Source: Treponema sp. UBA6367 (GTDB taxonomy: Bacteria; Spirochaetota; Spirochaetia; Treponematales; Treponemataceae). Taken from it: 64,000 bases of DNA. The position numbers were made by a program, and so were the translations under genes. The stretch covers positions 119,315-183,314 of the forward strand of contig DJRF01000026.1 in the NCBI GenBank assembly GCA_002437725.1. The letters run 5' to 3'. Below are positions 49,696 through 58,857 of this stretch, piece after piece (the stretch's first letter is position 1; every line of letters starts with the position of its first letter). The notes under the pieces are model-generated. The model saw only the letters and a program-made list of their open reading frames with translations, searched no databases and was not told the origin of the DNA.

Positions 49696-51156
49696 ATGCT
49701 TAATTTAAATAACAATGCCTCAAAAACAAAAAAAGAAATTCTTGTAAAACTTGCAAAACTTCAATTACAAGGAAAACTAACATCTCGCGAAGTAAACAAT
49801 ATTCCAAAAGAAATAATTCCAGTAAATTCTCACGCTTTTACTTGCTGTATATATCACGACCGTGAGTTGATAAAAATGAGAGCACTTGCAGGAATGGGCT
49901 TTTCTGTTGAAAAATATGAAGACGAAAAAGAGCTCCAAGACTATGGAAAGATGGCGTTAGAAAGAGAAGAGCCTACTTGGCCTATGCTTACAGTACTTCA
50001 TGAAGCTTGTAATGGCTGTGTAAAACAGAATTTTATGGTCACAAACGCGTGTCAAGGCTGTTTTGCCCGTCCTTGCATGCTGAACTGTCCCAAAAAAGCA
50101 ATTCATATAGAACATCACGCTCATATAAATAGCGAAAAGTGTATTCACTGCGGACTTTGCGAACAAAACTGCCCTTATCATGCAATAATTAGAATTACAG
50201 TTCCTTGCGAAGCTGCTTGTCCTGTAGGCGCAATTTCTAAAGGTCCAGATGGACATGAGCAGATTGACTATCACAAATGTATTTTCTGTGGAAACTGCAT
50301 GAGAAACTGTCCGTTTGGAGCTATGATGGACAAATCTCAATTGGTAGACGTTATAAAACATATTATGAATGGAAAAAAACTTGTCGCCATGTATGCTCCC
50401 GCAATTGCCTCCCAGTTTAAAATAGACTACGGCCGCTTTGAAAAAGCTTTTATAGAATCAGGTTTTTCTTATGTAATGGAAGTTGCTGCCGGCGCTGATA
50501 TTTGCGCTAAAAAAGAGGCGAAAGAGTTTGAGGAACGTATGGCAAGAGGCGACAAAGTTATGACTACTAGTTGCTGCTCTGCTTACGTAAGAGCGGTAAA
50601 TAAGCACGTTCCAAATTTAATTCCTTGCGTAAGCGAAACTTTAAGTCCAATGCACTACATTGCACAAGAAGCTAGAAAAAAATATCCAGAAGCGATTACG
50701 GTTTTTATTGGACCATGCGTAGCAAAAAGAAGGGAAGGATTAAAAGACCCATTTGTAGATTACGTTCTTAGCGTAGAAGAAATAGATGCCCTTTTTACAG
50801 CAAAAGAAATTGATTTTTCAAGTTTAAAACCGTTTGAAAAAAATTCTGTAGAAATTCCTAGCGCAAGCGGAAGAAATTTTGCAAAAACAGGCGGTGTTTT
50901 AGAAGCTGTAAAAATACGCCTAAAAGATTCTTCCATTTTAAAACCTGATTATATCGACGGTCTTGATAAAGACGGAATGAAAAAACTTGCCCATTACGGA
51001 AAAATAAATGCAGGTGAAATTCTCCCTACAGAAAGCGATGGCAATCTTGTAGAAGTAATGGCTTGCAAAGGCGGCTGTATAGGCGGACCTTCCGCTCTTG
51101 TAAATCAAAAAGCAGCAGCGGTTTTTCTTGATAGGTATGTAAAAGAGGGAAAATAA
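49696..51156 (+). CDS. monomeric [FeFe] hydrogenase, group B-like
   Basis: A 486-residue H2-forming or H2-oxidising enzyme. The N-terminal half has a cysteine-rich set (ACQGCFARPCMLNCP) and ferredoxin motifs CIHCGLCEQNCP and CIFCGNCMRNCP. H-cluster motifs: L1 TTSCCSAY (usual TSCCPxW/F), L2 FIGPCVAKRRE, L3 EVMACKGGCIGGPSA, so all four H-cluster cysteines and the proton-relay cysteine are present. It is probably ferredoxin-linked. It is divergent from the dehydrogenase gene. The maturases HydEFG are not in the window. Confidence 0.9.
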   Translation: MLNLNNNASKTKKEILVKLAKLQLQGKLTSREVNNIPKEIIPVNSHAFTCCIYHDRELIKMRALAGMGFSVEKYEDEKELQDYGKMALEREEPTWPMLTVLHEACNGCVKQNFMVTNACQGCFARPCMLNCPKKAIHIEHHAHINSEKCIHCGLCEQNCPYHAIIRITVPCEAACPVGAISKGPDGHEQIDYHKCIFCGNCMRNCPFGAMMDKSQLVDVIKHIMNGKKLVAMYAPAIASQFKIDYGRFEKAFIESGFSYVMEVAAGADICAKKEAKEFEERMARGDKVMTTSCCSAYVRAVNKHVPNLIPCVSETLSPMHYIAQEARKKYPEAITVFIGPCVAKRREGLKDPFVDYVLSVEEIDALFTAKEIDFSSLKPFEKNSVEIPSASGRNFAKTGGVLEAVKIRLKDSSILKPDYIDGLDKDGMKKLAHYGKINAGEILPTESDGNLVEVMACKGGCIGGPSALVNQKAAAVFLDRYVKEGK

Positions 51157-51175
51157 TATTCCTAAAGTCGCATAT

Positions 51176-51213
51176 AAAAAGGCATGCCGTGATAATGCAC
51201 GGCATGCCTTTTT
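51176..51213. terminator. strong bidirectional terminator
   Basis: AAAAAGGCATGCCGTG pairs perfectly with CACGGCATGCCTTTTT over a 6-nt loop. It serves the hydrogenase gene and the convergent P83/100 gene. Confidence 0.92.
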
Positions 51214-51231
51214 ATACTCTTTGGGGCAAAA

Positions 51232-52809
51232 CTATTTTGCGTCAGCGGTTCCTGAAGAAACCTGTTTTAAATCAGATTTTCCAAGAACACAAACTCTTCC
51301 TGAAGTTCCTGTTACAATCACATACTCACTTCCAACGGTAATAGGAGTTCCGCTCAATACATTTATATCTGATTTTAGTTTTAAATTCAGTTCGCCATCG
51401 TATTTTGCAAGTTTGAAATTTTTTCCATCTTCAATTATGCAGTAAAATTCTCCATTATCCTGAACAAGAACTGAATCTTCTGCAACAACTTCATTGCTTT
51501 CTTCGCATATTTCCATAGAATCCGTTGTAAGAAGAACAAGTTTTACAGTTCCGTTGCCTTTTTTTTCTCCAGCAATTGCAATGAAATTCGAATCAGTTTG
51601 GAACATCGTTCTGTTGCGAATATAGGTTACTGGAGATGCCTTTATTACATTTCCAGTTTTTGTGTTTACTTTTATAAGACCAGAAAGCATTGACGCTTCG
51701 TCTGTAAGTTCAATTCCGTAAGCGGATGGAGCAGAAGCATTTTCAAGTTCTTTTTTTATAACTTCCTGCTGATCTTTTGCAATAGCTTTTCGTTCTTCTT
51801 GGGCTTCTGCATTTTTTTTGTCAGCAACAGTTTGCTGTTCCTTTGCAGTTTCTTGGGCTTGCTGAGTTACTTCTTCTTGCTTTTGTTCAACTTGTTTTTG
51901 TTCTTCATAAACTTGCTGTTTTTCTTCAGCTTCCTTTTGAGCTGTTTTATCATCAGGATTTTTTTCAGCTTTTTCTTGGGCTTTCTCAGCTTCTTGTTTT
52001 GCTTCTTCAGTCTTTTGTTTTTCTTCTGAAAGTTTTTGCTCTTGTTTTACAGCTTCTTTTTTAGCTTCCTGTGCTTTTTGTGCAGCATCTTCAGCTTCTC
52101 TTTCTTTTAGGTCAACCATGTCTTTTCGGCTGTCAACATTTTTGTCATCATCTTCTTGCATATGCTTTACAACTTCGCTGTCGCTGATAACAGATGTGTC
52201 AACCGTGCTTAAACCTCCGTTTTTTACATCGAAAAGAGGAATTACTATTTGAGATTTGCCTGCCCATTCCTTGTAATTTATGTCTAGGCCACAGTTTTGA
52301 GCAGAAAGATTTTTAATGACAATGTCTTTGTACTTACTCTTAAAAGCCTCAAAGTTTTTGCGATAAACGGCATTGTAAACCGTTACAAAAACTGCAACTG
52401 TTTCTGCGTCTTTTTCAGAATATCCGTAAGCGGATGAAAGATAGCTTGCAATTATATGGCGCAAGTTGTCTATATGGTCTACAGAAGCCGCGCTTCCTAT
52501 ATAAATTATGTCGGCATCAAGTTTGTCTTTTTGATTTGAATCCACTGCATGAATAACAGAATATTTATCTGAGCTTCCTGCGGTAACACTTTTTAGAGGA
52601 TCATTTGCAACAACGCTTCCTAAATCGCTACCAAGCTTTTTTATACTTGCCAATGAGTCTATCTTTGAATGAGGACCTGTATAGTTAATAAATACAATTA
52701 CATCATTGCCAGTAGATTTAAGTTCTTCTTCGTCAACTTCCAATGCCGAAATTGGCAATGTAATGACAAACCAAGCTAATAAAATTCGAAATAATTTATG
52801 CAAGTTCAT
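51232..52809 (-). CDS. P83/100 family secreted protein
   Basis: A 525-residue protein with a signal peptide (MNLHKLFRILLAWFVITLPISA). An N-terminal alpha/beta domain (about 25-200) contains CGLDINYKEWAGKSQIVIPL, which I recognise from the spirochaetal P83/100 antigen family. A long K/E/Q-rich coiled coil (about 225-370) and a C-terminal beta domain with ITVGSEYVIVTG follow. The start is fixed by GGAGGA 4 nt upstream. The family is spirochaete-specific and immunogenic in Borrelia and Treponema; its function is not established. Confidence 0.8.
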   Translation of the reverse strand: MNLHKLFRILLAWFVITLPISALEVDEEELKSTGNDVIVFINYTGPHSKIDSLASIKKLGSDLGSVVANDPLKSVTAGSSDKYSVIHAVDSNQKDKLDADIIYIGSAASVDHIDNLRHIIASYLSSAYGYSEKDAETVAVFVTVYNAVYRKNFEAFKSKYKDIVIKNLSAQNCGLDINYKEWAGKSQIVIPLFDVKNGGLSTVDTSVISDSEVVKHMQEDDDKNVDSRKDMVDLKEREAEDAAQKAQEAKKEAVKQEQKLSEEKQKTEEAKQEAEKAQEKAEKNPDDKTAQKEAEEKQQVYEEQKQVEQKQEEVTQQAQETAKEQQTVADKKNAEAQEERKAIAKDQQEVIKKELENASAPSAYGIELTDEASMLSGLIKVNTKTGNVIKASPVTYIRNRTMFQTDSNFIAIAGEKKGNGTVKLVLLTTDSMEICEESNEVVAEDSVLVQDNGEFYCIIEDGKNFKLAKYDGELNLKLKSDINVLSGTPITVGSEYVIVTGTSGRVCVLGKSDLKQVSSGTADAK

Positions 52810-52860
52810 AAATCCTCCAAAAACACGTTCCATTATATATCTTTTTATTTTTATTTGCTA

Positions 52861-54654
52861 CTAAATATTGAGTTTTGCAATTTCCGTAAGTGTCTTTCTT
52901 GCTTGCTCGCGAATTTTACTATTATATTGAGGGTAAAGAAGGGTTGTAAGAATGTCCATTCCACGTTTGTACAAAGCAGGTCTGCCCATAAAACGGCAAA
53001 CCGAGTAAACCGCGTTGCATAATTCTAGTAATATATAGGTATTGTTAGTATTTGTAATTGCTCTTCTATAATCTAAAGCTTTTAAAATTTCTCCGTCAGG
53101 GTCGTATCCAAAATTGCTCACAGCTTTTAAAGCATTATACAACTGAACATTTTTGTCTTCCTTATTAATAATTGAAGCAAGAATTTTTTGAAAATCATCA
53201 GTTCCAATAAGACCTATTTGAGTTATAACTTGACCAAGTCCTGTTGCATCTGTTTCAAAGGCTGATTTTTTTTCTAATCTTGCGCCTGTATTGCTTGTTG
53301 AAAGAAAGTCTAAATAAGCTTTAGAAACAGTAATGATTGAAGATGCGATTTCTTTTTCTTGAAAACCGTATTTTCCTTCTTGCAAAAGATTTACTCTGCT
53401 AATTTTAGTTAAATCAGCAGGAAGTTTTTCATTATAGATATAAAAACTATTTGAATTTGAACTCTTGTAAAAATCGTTGTAGGTAGTTTTTTTTAATCTG
53501 CTGTAGCTGTTTTTTGAATTTAACTTTTGGTAAGTTCTAAATCCTGTTAAAACCCACGAATTTGAACATAGTACAAGATAGTTTTTATTTGTAAAGGCAC
53601 AATAATTCCATGAGCTTGAAGGGGGAAATTTTCCTTTCCAAACAGGAAGTCCTTTTGTTGAATACAAAAATGCATTTTTTTTATCTGATACAAATATGCT
53701 CGTTCCGTCTAAAGTGGCTTGACAACAAGAAAGTTCTGCATACCTTGCAGGTATATCAAAATAATCGGTTACAAAGCCGTCTGCATTTCCAAATACAATT
53801 ATTCTAGTTTCTTCAGAATTTTTTGCAATTGCTAACGCAGATTTTTGTTCTGTTAAGGAAAGAAAATTTGCTCCTGTTTGCGCATTGCAAGATTCAAAAA
53901 CTTTATCAACCGAAGGGATTGCCCATTTTGTTTCCGTCCGGTTTTCTTTTACGATGCAAAGACCCGCTCCATTGCCTGAAAAAACTAAAAGAACGCCTTT
54001 TTGGGGGAGAGTACACGAATTTACAACATTCCCTGCAAAATTAATTGTTTCAAGGAGTTCGCCAAAAGGAGAAATTCTTGTACCTACAGTTCTGCCATCT
54101 TTAGATTTCTTGTGGAAAACTATTATAGAGCCATCGTTCATTTCTACAGGAGGAATTTTTTTTAGTTCGTCTAATTCAATTTGCCATTTGCAAATTCCGT
54201 TTACACCTAAACAAGCTACAGAATTCCTTCCCATAATAAAAATTCTAGAATCTCTTCCAAAAACTGGCTCTGCAATAATTTCAAAAGGCATTTTTTTTGT
54301 CCAAAGTGTAAGACCGCTTGGATTTACAAGATTTATATTTTTTTTATCAGTTATAATAATTAAAAAGTCTGAAGAAAAAACTTTTAAAAATGAAGGATTT
54401 TTTCCTTTAATTCCTTTTTCCCAAAGTTTTTTTCCAGTTTCAGAAAAAGCGCCAATCATTTTACCATCTGTTAATGCTGCGAAACCATATGAGGTAACTT
54501 GCGGTTTATAAATAAGTTTTCCACTGCTTACTACAGTCCAATCTGAATTTTGAGCAGTCAGCTCCTGTTCAAATAAACCTACCGCTTGTGAATAAAAAGA
54601 AAGAGAAAGAAATAAAGCTGAAAAAAATATTATCTTGTATACTTTTTTATACAT
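52861..54654 (-). CDS. secreted PQQ-like beta-propeller protein
   Basis: A 597-residue protein with a signal peptide (hydrophobic residues 8-24, cleavage after SQA). Residues about 40-390 show repeated strands ending in tryptophan-containing turns (GKKLWEKG, GLTLWTKK, GICKWQIEL, GLPVWKGK), typical of PQQ/BamB-like propellers. The C-terminal 180 residues are helical and resemble HEAT repeats. It begins 11 bp after rlmD; a TATAAT overlaps the rlmD stop and ends 10 nt before the ATG. The function is unknown. Confidence 0.65.
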   Translation of the reverse strand: MYKKVYKIIFFSALFLSLSFYSQAVGLFEQELTAQNSDWTVVSSGKLIYKPQVTSYGFAALTDGKMIGAFSETGKKLWEKGIKGKNPSFLKVFSSDFLIIITDKKNINLVNPSGLTLWTKKMPFEIIAEPVFGRDSRIFIMGRNSVACLGVNGICKWQIELDELKKIPPVEMNDGSIIVFHKKSKDGRTVGTRISPFGELLETINFAGNVVNSCTLPQKGVLLVFSGNGAGLCIVKENRTETKWAIPSVDKVFESCNAQTGANFLSLTEQKSALAIAKNSEETRIIVFGNADGFVTDYFDIPARYAELSCCQATLDGTSIFVSDKKNAFLYSTKGLPVWKGKFPPSSSWNYCAFTNKNYLVLCSNSWVLTGFRTYQKLNSKNSYSRLKKTTYNDFYKSSNSNSFYIYNEKLPADLTKISRVNLLQEGKYGFQEKEIASSIITVSKAYLDFLSTSNTGARLEKKSAFETDATGLGQVITQIGLIGTDDFQKILASIINKEDKNVQLYNALKAVSNFGYDPDGEILKALDYRRAITNTNNTYILLELCNAVYSVCRFMGRPALYKRGMDILTTLLYPQYNSKIREQARKTLTEIAKLNI

Positions 54655-54665
54655 ATTGATATTAA

Positions 54666-55874
54666 TTATAAATCCTTTTTTAAGACTGAAAGACTTTCTA
54701 TATGGCTTGTATTTGGATAAAAGTCTAAAAGAAATAGCTTTTCAAGTCTATAACCATAACTTACAAGTTCTTTTACGTCTCTTGCGTGAGTTGCAGGATC
54801 GCAAGAAACGGAACGAATTTGAGGAATGTTTGAAGAGCAAAGCCACTTTCTAACTTTAGTTTCCATTCCGCTTCTAGGAGGATCGATTACAACAGCGTCA
54901 AACCTTTTTTCATCATTTTTAGGTAGTGAAGAAACCCATTTTTCACCAGAAAGACCGATTAATTCGTAGTTTTTACCTGCAAGGTTTTGAGCTGCAAACA
55001 CAAGCGCATCACGATTATGCTCTACAAGCGTTACTTTCTTAAAAAAATCTGCCAAAAAAACTGAAAAAGTTCCGCAGCCTGCATACATATCTAATACAGA
55101 TTCTCCAACAAGACCTCTGCAGACTTCTTTTATTGCGCTTTCAAGCACTTGCAAATTTGATTGAAAAAATCCTTTTACGTCAAAAGAAATCTTTTTTCCT
55201 AAAATATTTACAGAAACCACATCGCTAGGATTTATAATCGTTCCTGAATAAACTTTTTTTATGTTTTTAGATTTTTTTTCAGTCTTATTAAAACTGTTTT
55301 CTTCAGAAATTATAGCAGCTTGTCCGTATTTTTTTTCGTTATTAGAACTGACCATCTTTTCAGAGCCAAAAAGGTGGCACCTTCCTTTGGGCCTTTTTTC
55401 AAAAGGATTATTAGATAGCCAATTATTTATAGGCTTTTCTGCAATAGGGCAAAAATCTATAGGAACAATTTCGTTTTCTGAACGTTTTGAAAGCCCCCCA
55501 TTGTTCAATTGAAACCTTGAGCGGTAACCTAACGGAGCGGACGACAAAACTTGAATAGCTGGAGTTTTTATTCCGTTGCGGGCAAAACAATCTTTCAAAA
55601 CATTTTTTCTAAGTTCTTGTTGAAACGAACTTTCAATGTGCATCATATTGCATCCGCCGCAGATTCCATAGTATTTGCAAGCAGGTTCAACCCTATGCGG
55701 AGAACTTTCTATTATGTTTACAATTTTTGCAACATCGTAATCTTTCTTTGAAGAAACAATTTCGACTTCAATTTTTTCTCCTGGAATAGAAAATGGAACA
55801 AAAACAGATTTTCCGTTAATTTTTGCAATACATTTTCCCCCAAAAGTCATTTTATCTGTTATAATAGTATTCAT
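54666..55874 (-). CDS. 23S rRNA (uracil-5-)-methyltransferase, RlmD/TrmA family
   Basis: A 402-residue SAM-dependent enzyme making 5-methyluridine in RNA. An N-terminal TRAM domain is followed by a [4Fe-4S] motif, CKYYGICGGCNMMHI. The SAM site is VLDMYAGCGTFSVFLADFF, motif IV is VIDPPRSGM, and the nucleophilic cysteine is in SVSCDPATHARDV. An insert near residues 145-215 looks low-complexity. The start has an upstream TATTGT box 10 nt away and no Shine-Dalgarno. Which uridine is methylated (rRNA or tRNA) cannot be read from sequence. Confidence 0.87.
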   Translation of the reverse strand: MNTIITDKMTFGGKCIAKINGKSVFVPFSIPGEKIEVEIVSSKKDYDVAKIVNIIESSPHRVEPACKYYGICGGCNMMHIESSFQQELRKNVLKDCFARNGIKTPAIQVLSSAPLGYRSRFQLNNGGLSKRSENEIVPIDFCPIAEKPINNWLSNNPFEKRPKGRCHLFGSEKMVSSNNEKKYGQAAIISEENSFNKTEKKSKNIKKVYSGTIINPSDVVSVNILGKKISFDVKGFFQSNLQVLESAIKEVCRGLVGESVLDMYAGCGTFSVFLADFFKKVTLVEHNRDALVFAAQNLAGKNYELIGLSGEKWVSSLPKNDEKRFDAVVIDPPRSGMETKVRKWLCSSNIPQIRSVSCDPATHARDVKELVSYGYRLEKLFLLDFYPNTSHIESLSVLKKDL

Positions 55875-55921
55875 AAGTTTCTTTACAATACCAAATTTTT
55901 ATTTATATGTGGAGCGTTTTT

Positions 55922-56872
55922 ATGCAAACAGAAAAATTTTTTCAATTGATGAACGACGGAACAGAAATTGCCGTAAACCGATGGATTCCTGATGATGAAG
56001 AAAATATTAGAGGAATTATACAACTTTCACATGGAATGCAAGAACATTCCTTGAGATATGACAGGCTTGGTTGTGTTTTAGCAGAAGCTGGATACGTATT
56101 CAGCGCTCATGATCACAGAGGACATGGTAAAACTGCATATAATGCCCAGCAAAAAGGCAAAGGTGAATTTGGAAAGCTTGCAGACAAAAATGGCTTTGAA
56201 AAAGTTGTAAGCGACCTTGACGAAGTAATAAACGAGGTTCAAAAAGATTATCCAGGAAAAAAGATTGTTCTTCTAGGTCATTCGTTCGGTTCTTTTGTTT
56301 CTCAAAGTTATATTGAAAATCATGGAGAAAAACTTGCAGGTTGTATCCTTTGCGGAACAGCAGGTCCTAATAGAAGCAAGATAAATGCTGGCAAGATTTT
56401 TATGAAAGTTTTGAAATTTTTTAAGGGAGGAAATTCAAAATCTAAGTTTGCGCAAAATGTCGCTTTTTCTGGATACAACAAAAAATTTTCAGGAAAAAAA
56501 GATGCTTTGGATTGGTTGAGCGCAAGTCCTTCTAATATTGAAATGTATAAAAATGACGCTTGGTGCGGAGGCGTTTCTACTTTAAGTTTTTTCTGCGACC
56601 TTATGCACGGCCTAAGTTTGGTTCATAATGAAAGAAATATGAAAAAAATTCCGCAAAACCTTCATATCTTGTTTATATATGGTTCAGACGACCCTGTGGG
56701 GGATTATGGCAAAACGATAAAAAAATTAGCAGATATTTACAAGAAAAATGGAATAAAAGATGTTTCATTGATTGAATATCCTGGAGACAGACACGAGCTT
56801 TTTAATGAGTTAGATAGCGACAAAGTTACAGAAGATGTTTTGAATTGGCTTGAAAAAAACGTCGCTCTGTAA
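55922..56872 (+). CDS. alpha/beta hydrolase, monoacylglycerol lipase-like
   Basis: A 316-residue cytosolic hydrolase starting MQTEKFFQL (GGAG 8 nt upstream). QLSHGMQEHSLRYDRLG holds the oxyanion loop, LLGHSFGSFVSQ the nucleophile serine, YGSDDPVGDYG the acid and GDRHELFNE the histidine. This layout matches the lysophospholipase/monoglyceride lipase group (Hydrolase_4). It is divergent from rlmD and followed 15 bp later by pcnB, whose promoter lies in its last codons. Confidence 0.82.
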   Translation: MQTEKFFQLMNDGTEIAVNRWIPDDEENIRGIIQLSHGMQEHSLRYDRLGCVLAEAGYVFSAHDHRGHGKTAYNAQQKGKGEFGKLADKNGFEKVVSDLDEVINEVQKDYPGKKIVLLGHSFGSFVSQSYIENHGEKLAGCILCGTAGPNRSKINAGKIFMKVLKFFKGGNSKSKFAQNVAFSGYNKKFSGKKDALDWLSASPSNIEMYKNDAWCGGVSTLSFFCDLMHGLSLVHNERNMKKIPQNLHILFIYGSDDPVGDYGKTIKKLADIYKKNGIKDVSLIEYPGDRHELFNELDSDKVTEDVLNWLEKNVAL

Positions 56873-56878
56873 TAAAAT
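56850..56878 (+). promoter_or_regulatory. near-leaderless promoter of pcnB
   Basis: TTGAAA (56850-56855), 17 bp, TAAAAT (56873-56878), then 9 nt to the GTG at 56888. The promoter overlaps the stop of the hydrolase gene. Confidence 0.6.
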
Positions 56879-56887
56879 CGCAATATT

Positions 56888-57982
56888 GTGTTAATTCGTT
56901 ATGGTACTGATAAGAATGGTCGTCCAATAAAAAAAGCGATTGTTTATGTAAAAGAAGAGCATGGCATTCAAAAAAGTAAAATAGATTTTGATGCCATTCA
57001 TATAATAACAAAGCTTAGAGATTATGGATTTCATTCATACATCGTAGGTGGAGCTGTAAGAGATCTTATTGTAGGTAATATTCCTAAAGATTTTGACATT
57101 GTAACAGATGCTACACCTTCAAAAATTAAAAAGATTTTTAGGAATTCCAGAATAATTGGAAAGCGCTTCCGTATAGTGCACGTTATCTTTGGCACAAAAA
57201 TTTTTGAAGTTAGTACATTTCGTTCTATTCAGGAAGGCTCTACTGGAAATGAATTCGGTACTATTGACGAAGATGTTCAACGAAGAGATTTTACACTAAA
57301 CGCACTGTACTACGAGCCTGTACAAGAGCAAGTAATCGACTATGTAGGTGGTATGCGGGACATAAAAAAGCATATAATTCGTCCCGTAATTCCACTAAAC
57401 AGAATTTTTGTTGAAGACCCTGTTAGAATGTTGCGGGCTATAAAATACGCTGCGAAAACAGATTCAAAGATTCCTTATCTAGTACATCACCGCATAAGGC
57501 AAGACGCCCCTTTGCTTGCTCAAGTTTCGCCATCAAGACTTACAGAAGAGCTTTTAAAAATAATAAACAGCGGACATGCAACTGAAATTATTTCAGATGC
57601 GCTGGATACAGACCTTTACATGGCATTGCAGCCTGCAGCAACAGCTCTTATGTATGATAACAAAAAATTTGAATCAGCATATATGAAAAGCATTAAAAAA
57701 CTTGATGACCTTGTAAATAAAAATAGCGAGGTAAGGTTAGGTGAAAAACTAGTTTTTTTAATAGAGGATTTTATAAAAACTCTTACAGATTGGTCTAAAG
57801 AAGCCGAATCTAAATCTTCTTGCAACGAGTTGTATGTTCAAACTTGGACAGAATGTAGGAATTTTGTTTTGCCTATGAATCCTCAAAGATTGGAACTAGA
57901 GTATGCAATAAAGTCTGTATTAAGTTCTTTAGGGATTACTGTAAAGCAAAAGAAAAAAATGCCTTTAAAATGCAAAGGCTAA
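56888..57982 (+). CDS. pcnB: poly(A) polymerase / tRNA nucleotidyltransferase family
   Basis: A 364-residue class II nucleotidyltransferase read from GTG. YIVGGAVRDLIVGNIPKDFDIVTDA is the family active site with the DxD aspartates. RRDFTLNALYYEP and RIFVEDPVRMLRAIKYA follow. The basic C-terminus (KQKKKMPLKCKG) and the layout fit poly(A) polymerase I (PcnB) better than a CCA-adding enzyme, but the two are hard to tell apart by eye. Its end overlaps the convergent next gene by 4 nt. Confidence 0.82.
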   Translation: MLIRYGTDKNGRPIKKAIVYVKEEHGIQKSKIDFDAIHIITKLRDYGFHSYIVGGAVRDLIVGNIPKDFDIVTDATPSKIKKIFRNSRIIGKRFRIVHVIFGTKIFEVSTFRSIQEGSTGNEFGTIDEDVQRRDFTLNALYYEPVQEQVIDYVGGMRDIKKHIIRPVIPLNRIFVEDPVRMLRAIKYAAKTDSKIPYLVHHRIRQDAPLLAQVSPSRLTEELLKIINSGHATEIISDALDTDLYMALQPAATALMYDNKKFESAYMKSIKKLDDLVNKNSEVRLGEKLVFLIEDFIKTLTDWSKEAESKSSCNELYVQTWTECRNFVLPMNPQRLELEYAIKSVLSSLGITVKQKKKMPLKCKG

Positions 57983-58857
57983 TTAATATCTTCTGTTCCT
58001 GTAATTTTATCAATAATAATGCTTACTTCTTCGATTAAAATTCCTGTATAACTTTCAATTTTATCGATTATGTACTTTTGCATTTTATGAATTTTTCCAG
58101 TAAGCTGAGTTCCAAAAGGAACATCTATGGTAATTATTATTCTGTAGCCACGGCTGTCTGTTTTTATTGACATTTTTTTTATGCGGACCGCACTGTCTGC
58201 TTCGGCAACGCAGTGCATAACCATTTGTGTCAATGCGGCTTCTGAAATTTCTATTCGTCCTTTTTTAGAAAATTCGGGCTGAACTATTGATTTTTCAAAA
58301 AGTTTTCCATCATTTTGATTTAGAATTTTTTTCTTTCTAAAAAAAAGTTTTATTGAATTTGAAAAAATTTGTGGATAATTCCTTTTAATTTCTATAGAAG
58401 GAACAGGAATAACGTGCTTCCCTTCGATTTGCCTTGATTTTATGGCTTTTTCAATTTCTTCTCGACTTGCAATGTCTTCGATGTGAATGATTTTTTGAGG
58501 CTGGGGCAACTGTAATCTAGTTGCAATTTTTAGAACCATTTTTTCAGAGGTTCCCAAAATAAGAAGTTTTTTTATATGCGCTTTTTTCCAGGCTTTAGCA
58601 ACTTCATCGCGATGTTCTTTGTCATCAAAAAGCGCAACTCTAACAGCTCCCATGTAGGTCTTTTCTCTTTTTGCAGAATGTCCTGCAAGAATTTTGTCAT
58701 TTTGAATTAAAAGCCCGTCGTCAATTATCGCATCTATTCCATATTTTTCTGCAAGCAATTTGGATCTAAAACTTTTTCCTGTTCCACTTTCTCCAACAAG
58801 AGCATATACGGTACAAGGTTTAAATGTGCGGACAATATCTTCAAAAAAGTTGCTCAT
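57979..58857 (-). CDS. P-loop ATPase fused to an Asp23/Gls24-like domain
   Basis: A 292-residue two-domain protein. Residues about 15-130 have a Walker A motif, ALVGESGTGKSFRSKLLAEKY, and kinase-like strands. Residues about 195-285 (GRIEISEAALTQMVMHCV through SYTGILIEEVSIII) match the Asp23/Gls24 (DUF322) envelope-stress domain. The combination is unusual. Its start overlaps the pseudouridine synthase stop by 4 nt (ATGA), and it also has its own near-consensus promoter inside that gene. The function is unknown. Confidence 0.65.
   Translation of the reverse strand: MSNFFEDIVRTFKPCTVYALVGESGTGKSFRSKLLAEKYGIDAIIDDGLLIQNDKILAGHSAKREKTYMGAVRVALFDDKEHRDEVAKAWKKAHIKKLLILGTSEKMVLKIATRLQLPQPQKIIHIEDIASREEIEKAIKSRQIEGKHVIPVPSIEIKRNYPQIFSNSIKLFFRKKKILNQNDGKLFEKSIVQPEFSKKGRIEISEAALTQMVMHCVAEADSAVRIKKMSIKTDSRGYRIIITIDVPFGTQLTGKIHKMQKYIIDKIESYTGILIEEVSIIIDKITGTEDIN

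Noticed and set aside
51930..52130. Tandem-repeat-like DNA in the P83/100 gene
   Set aside because: The K/E/Q-rich pattern encodes a coiled coil in frame; no exact tandem DNA unit is repeated.
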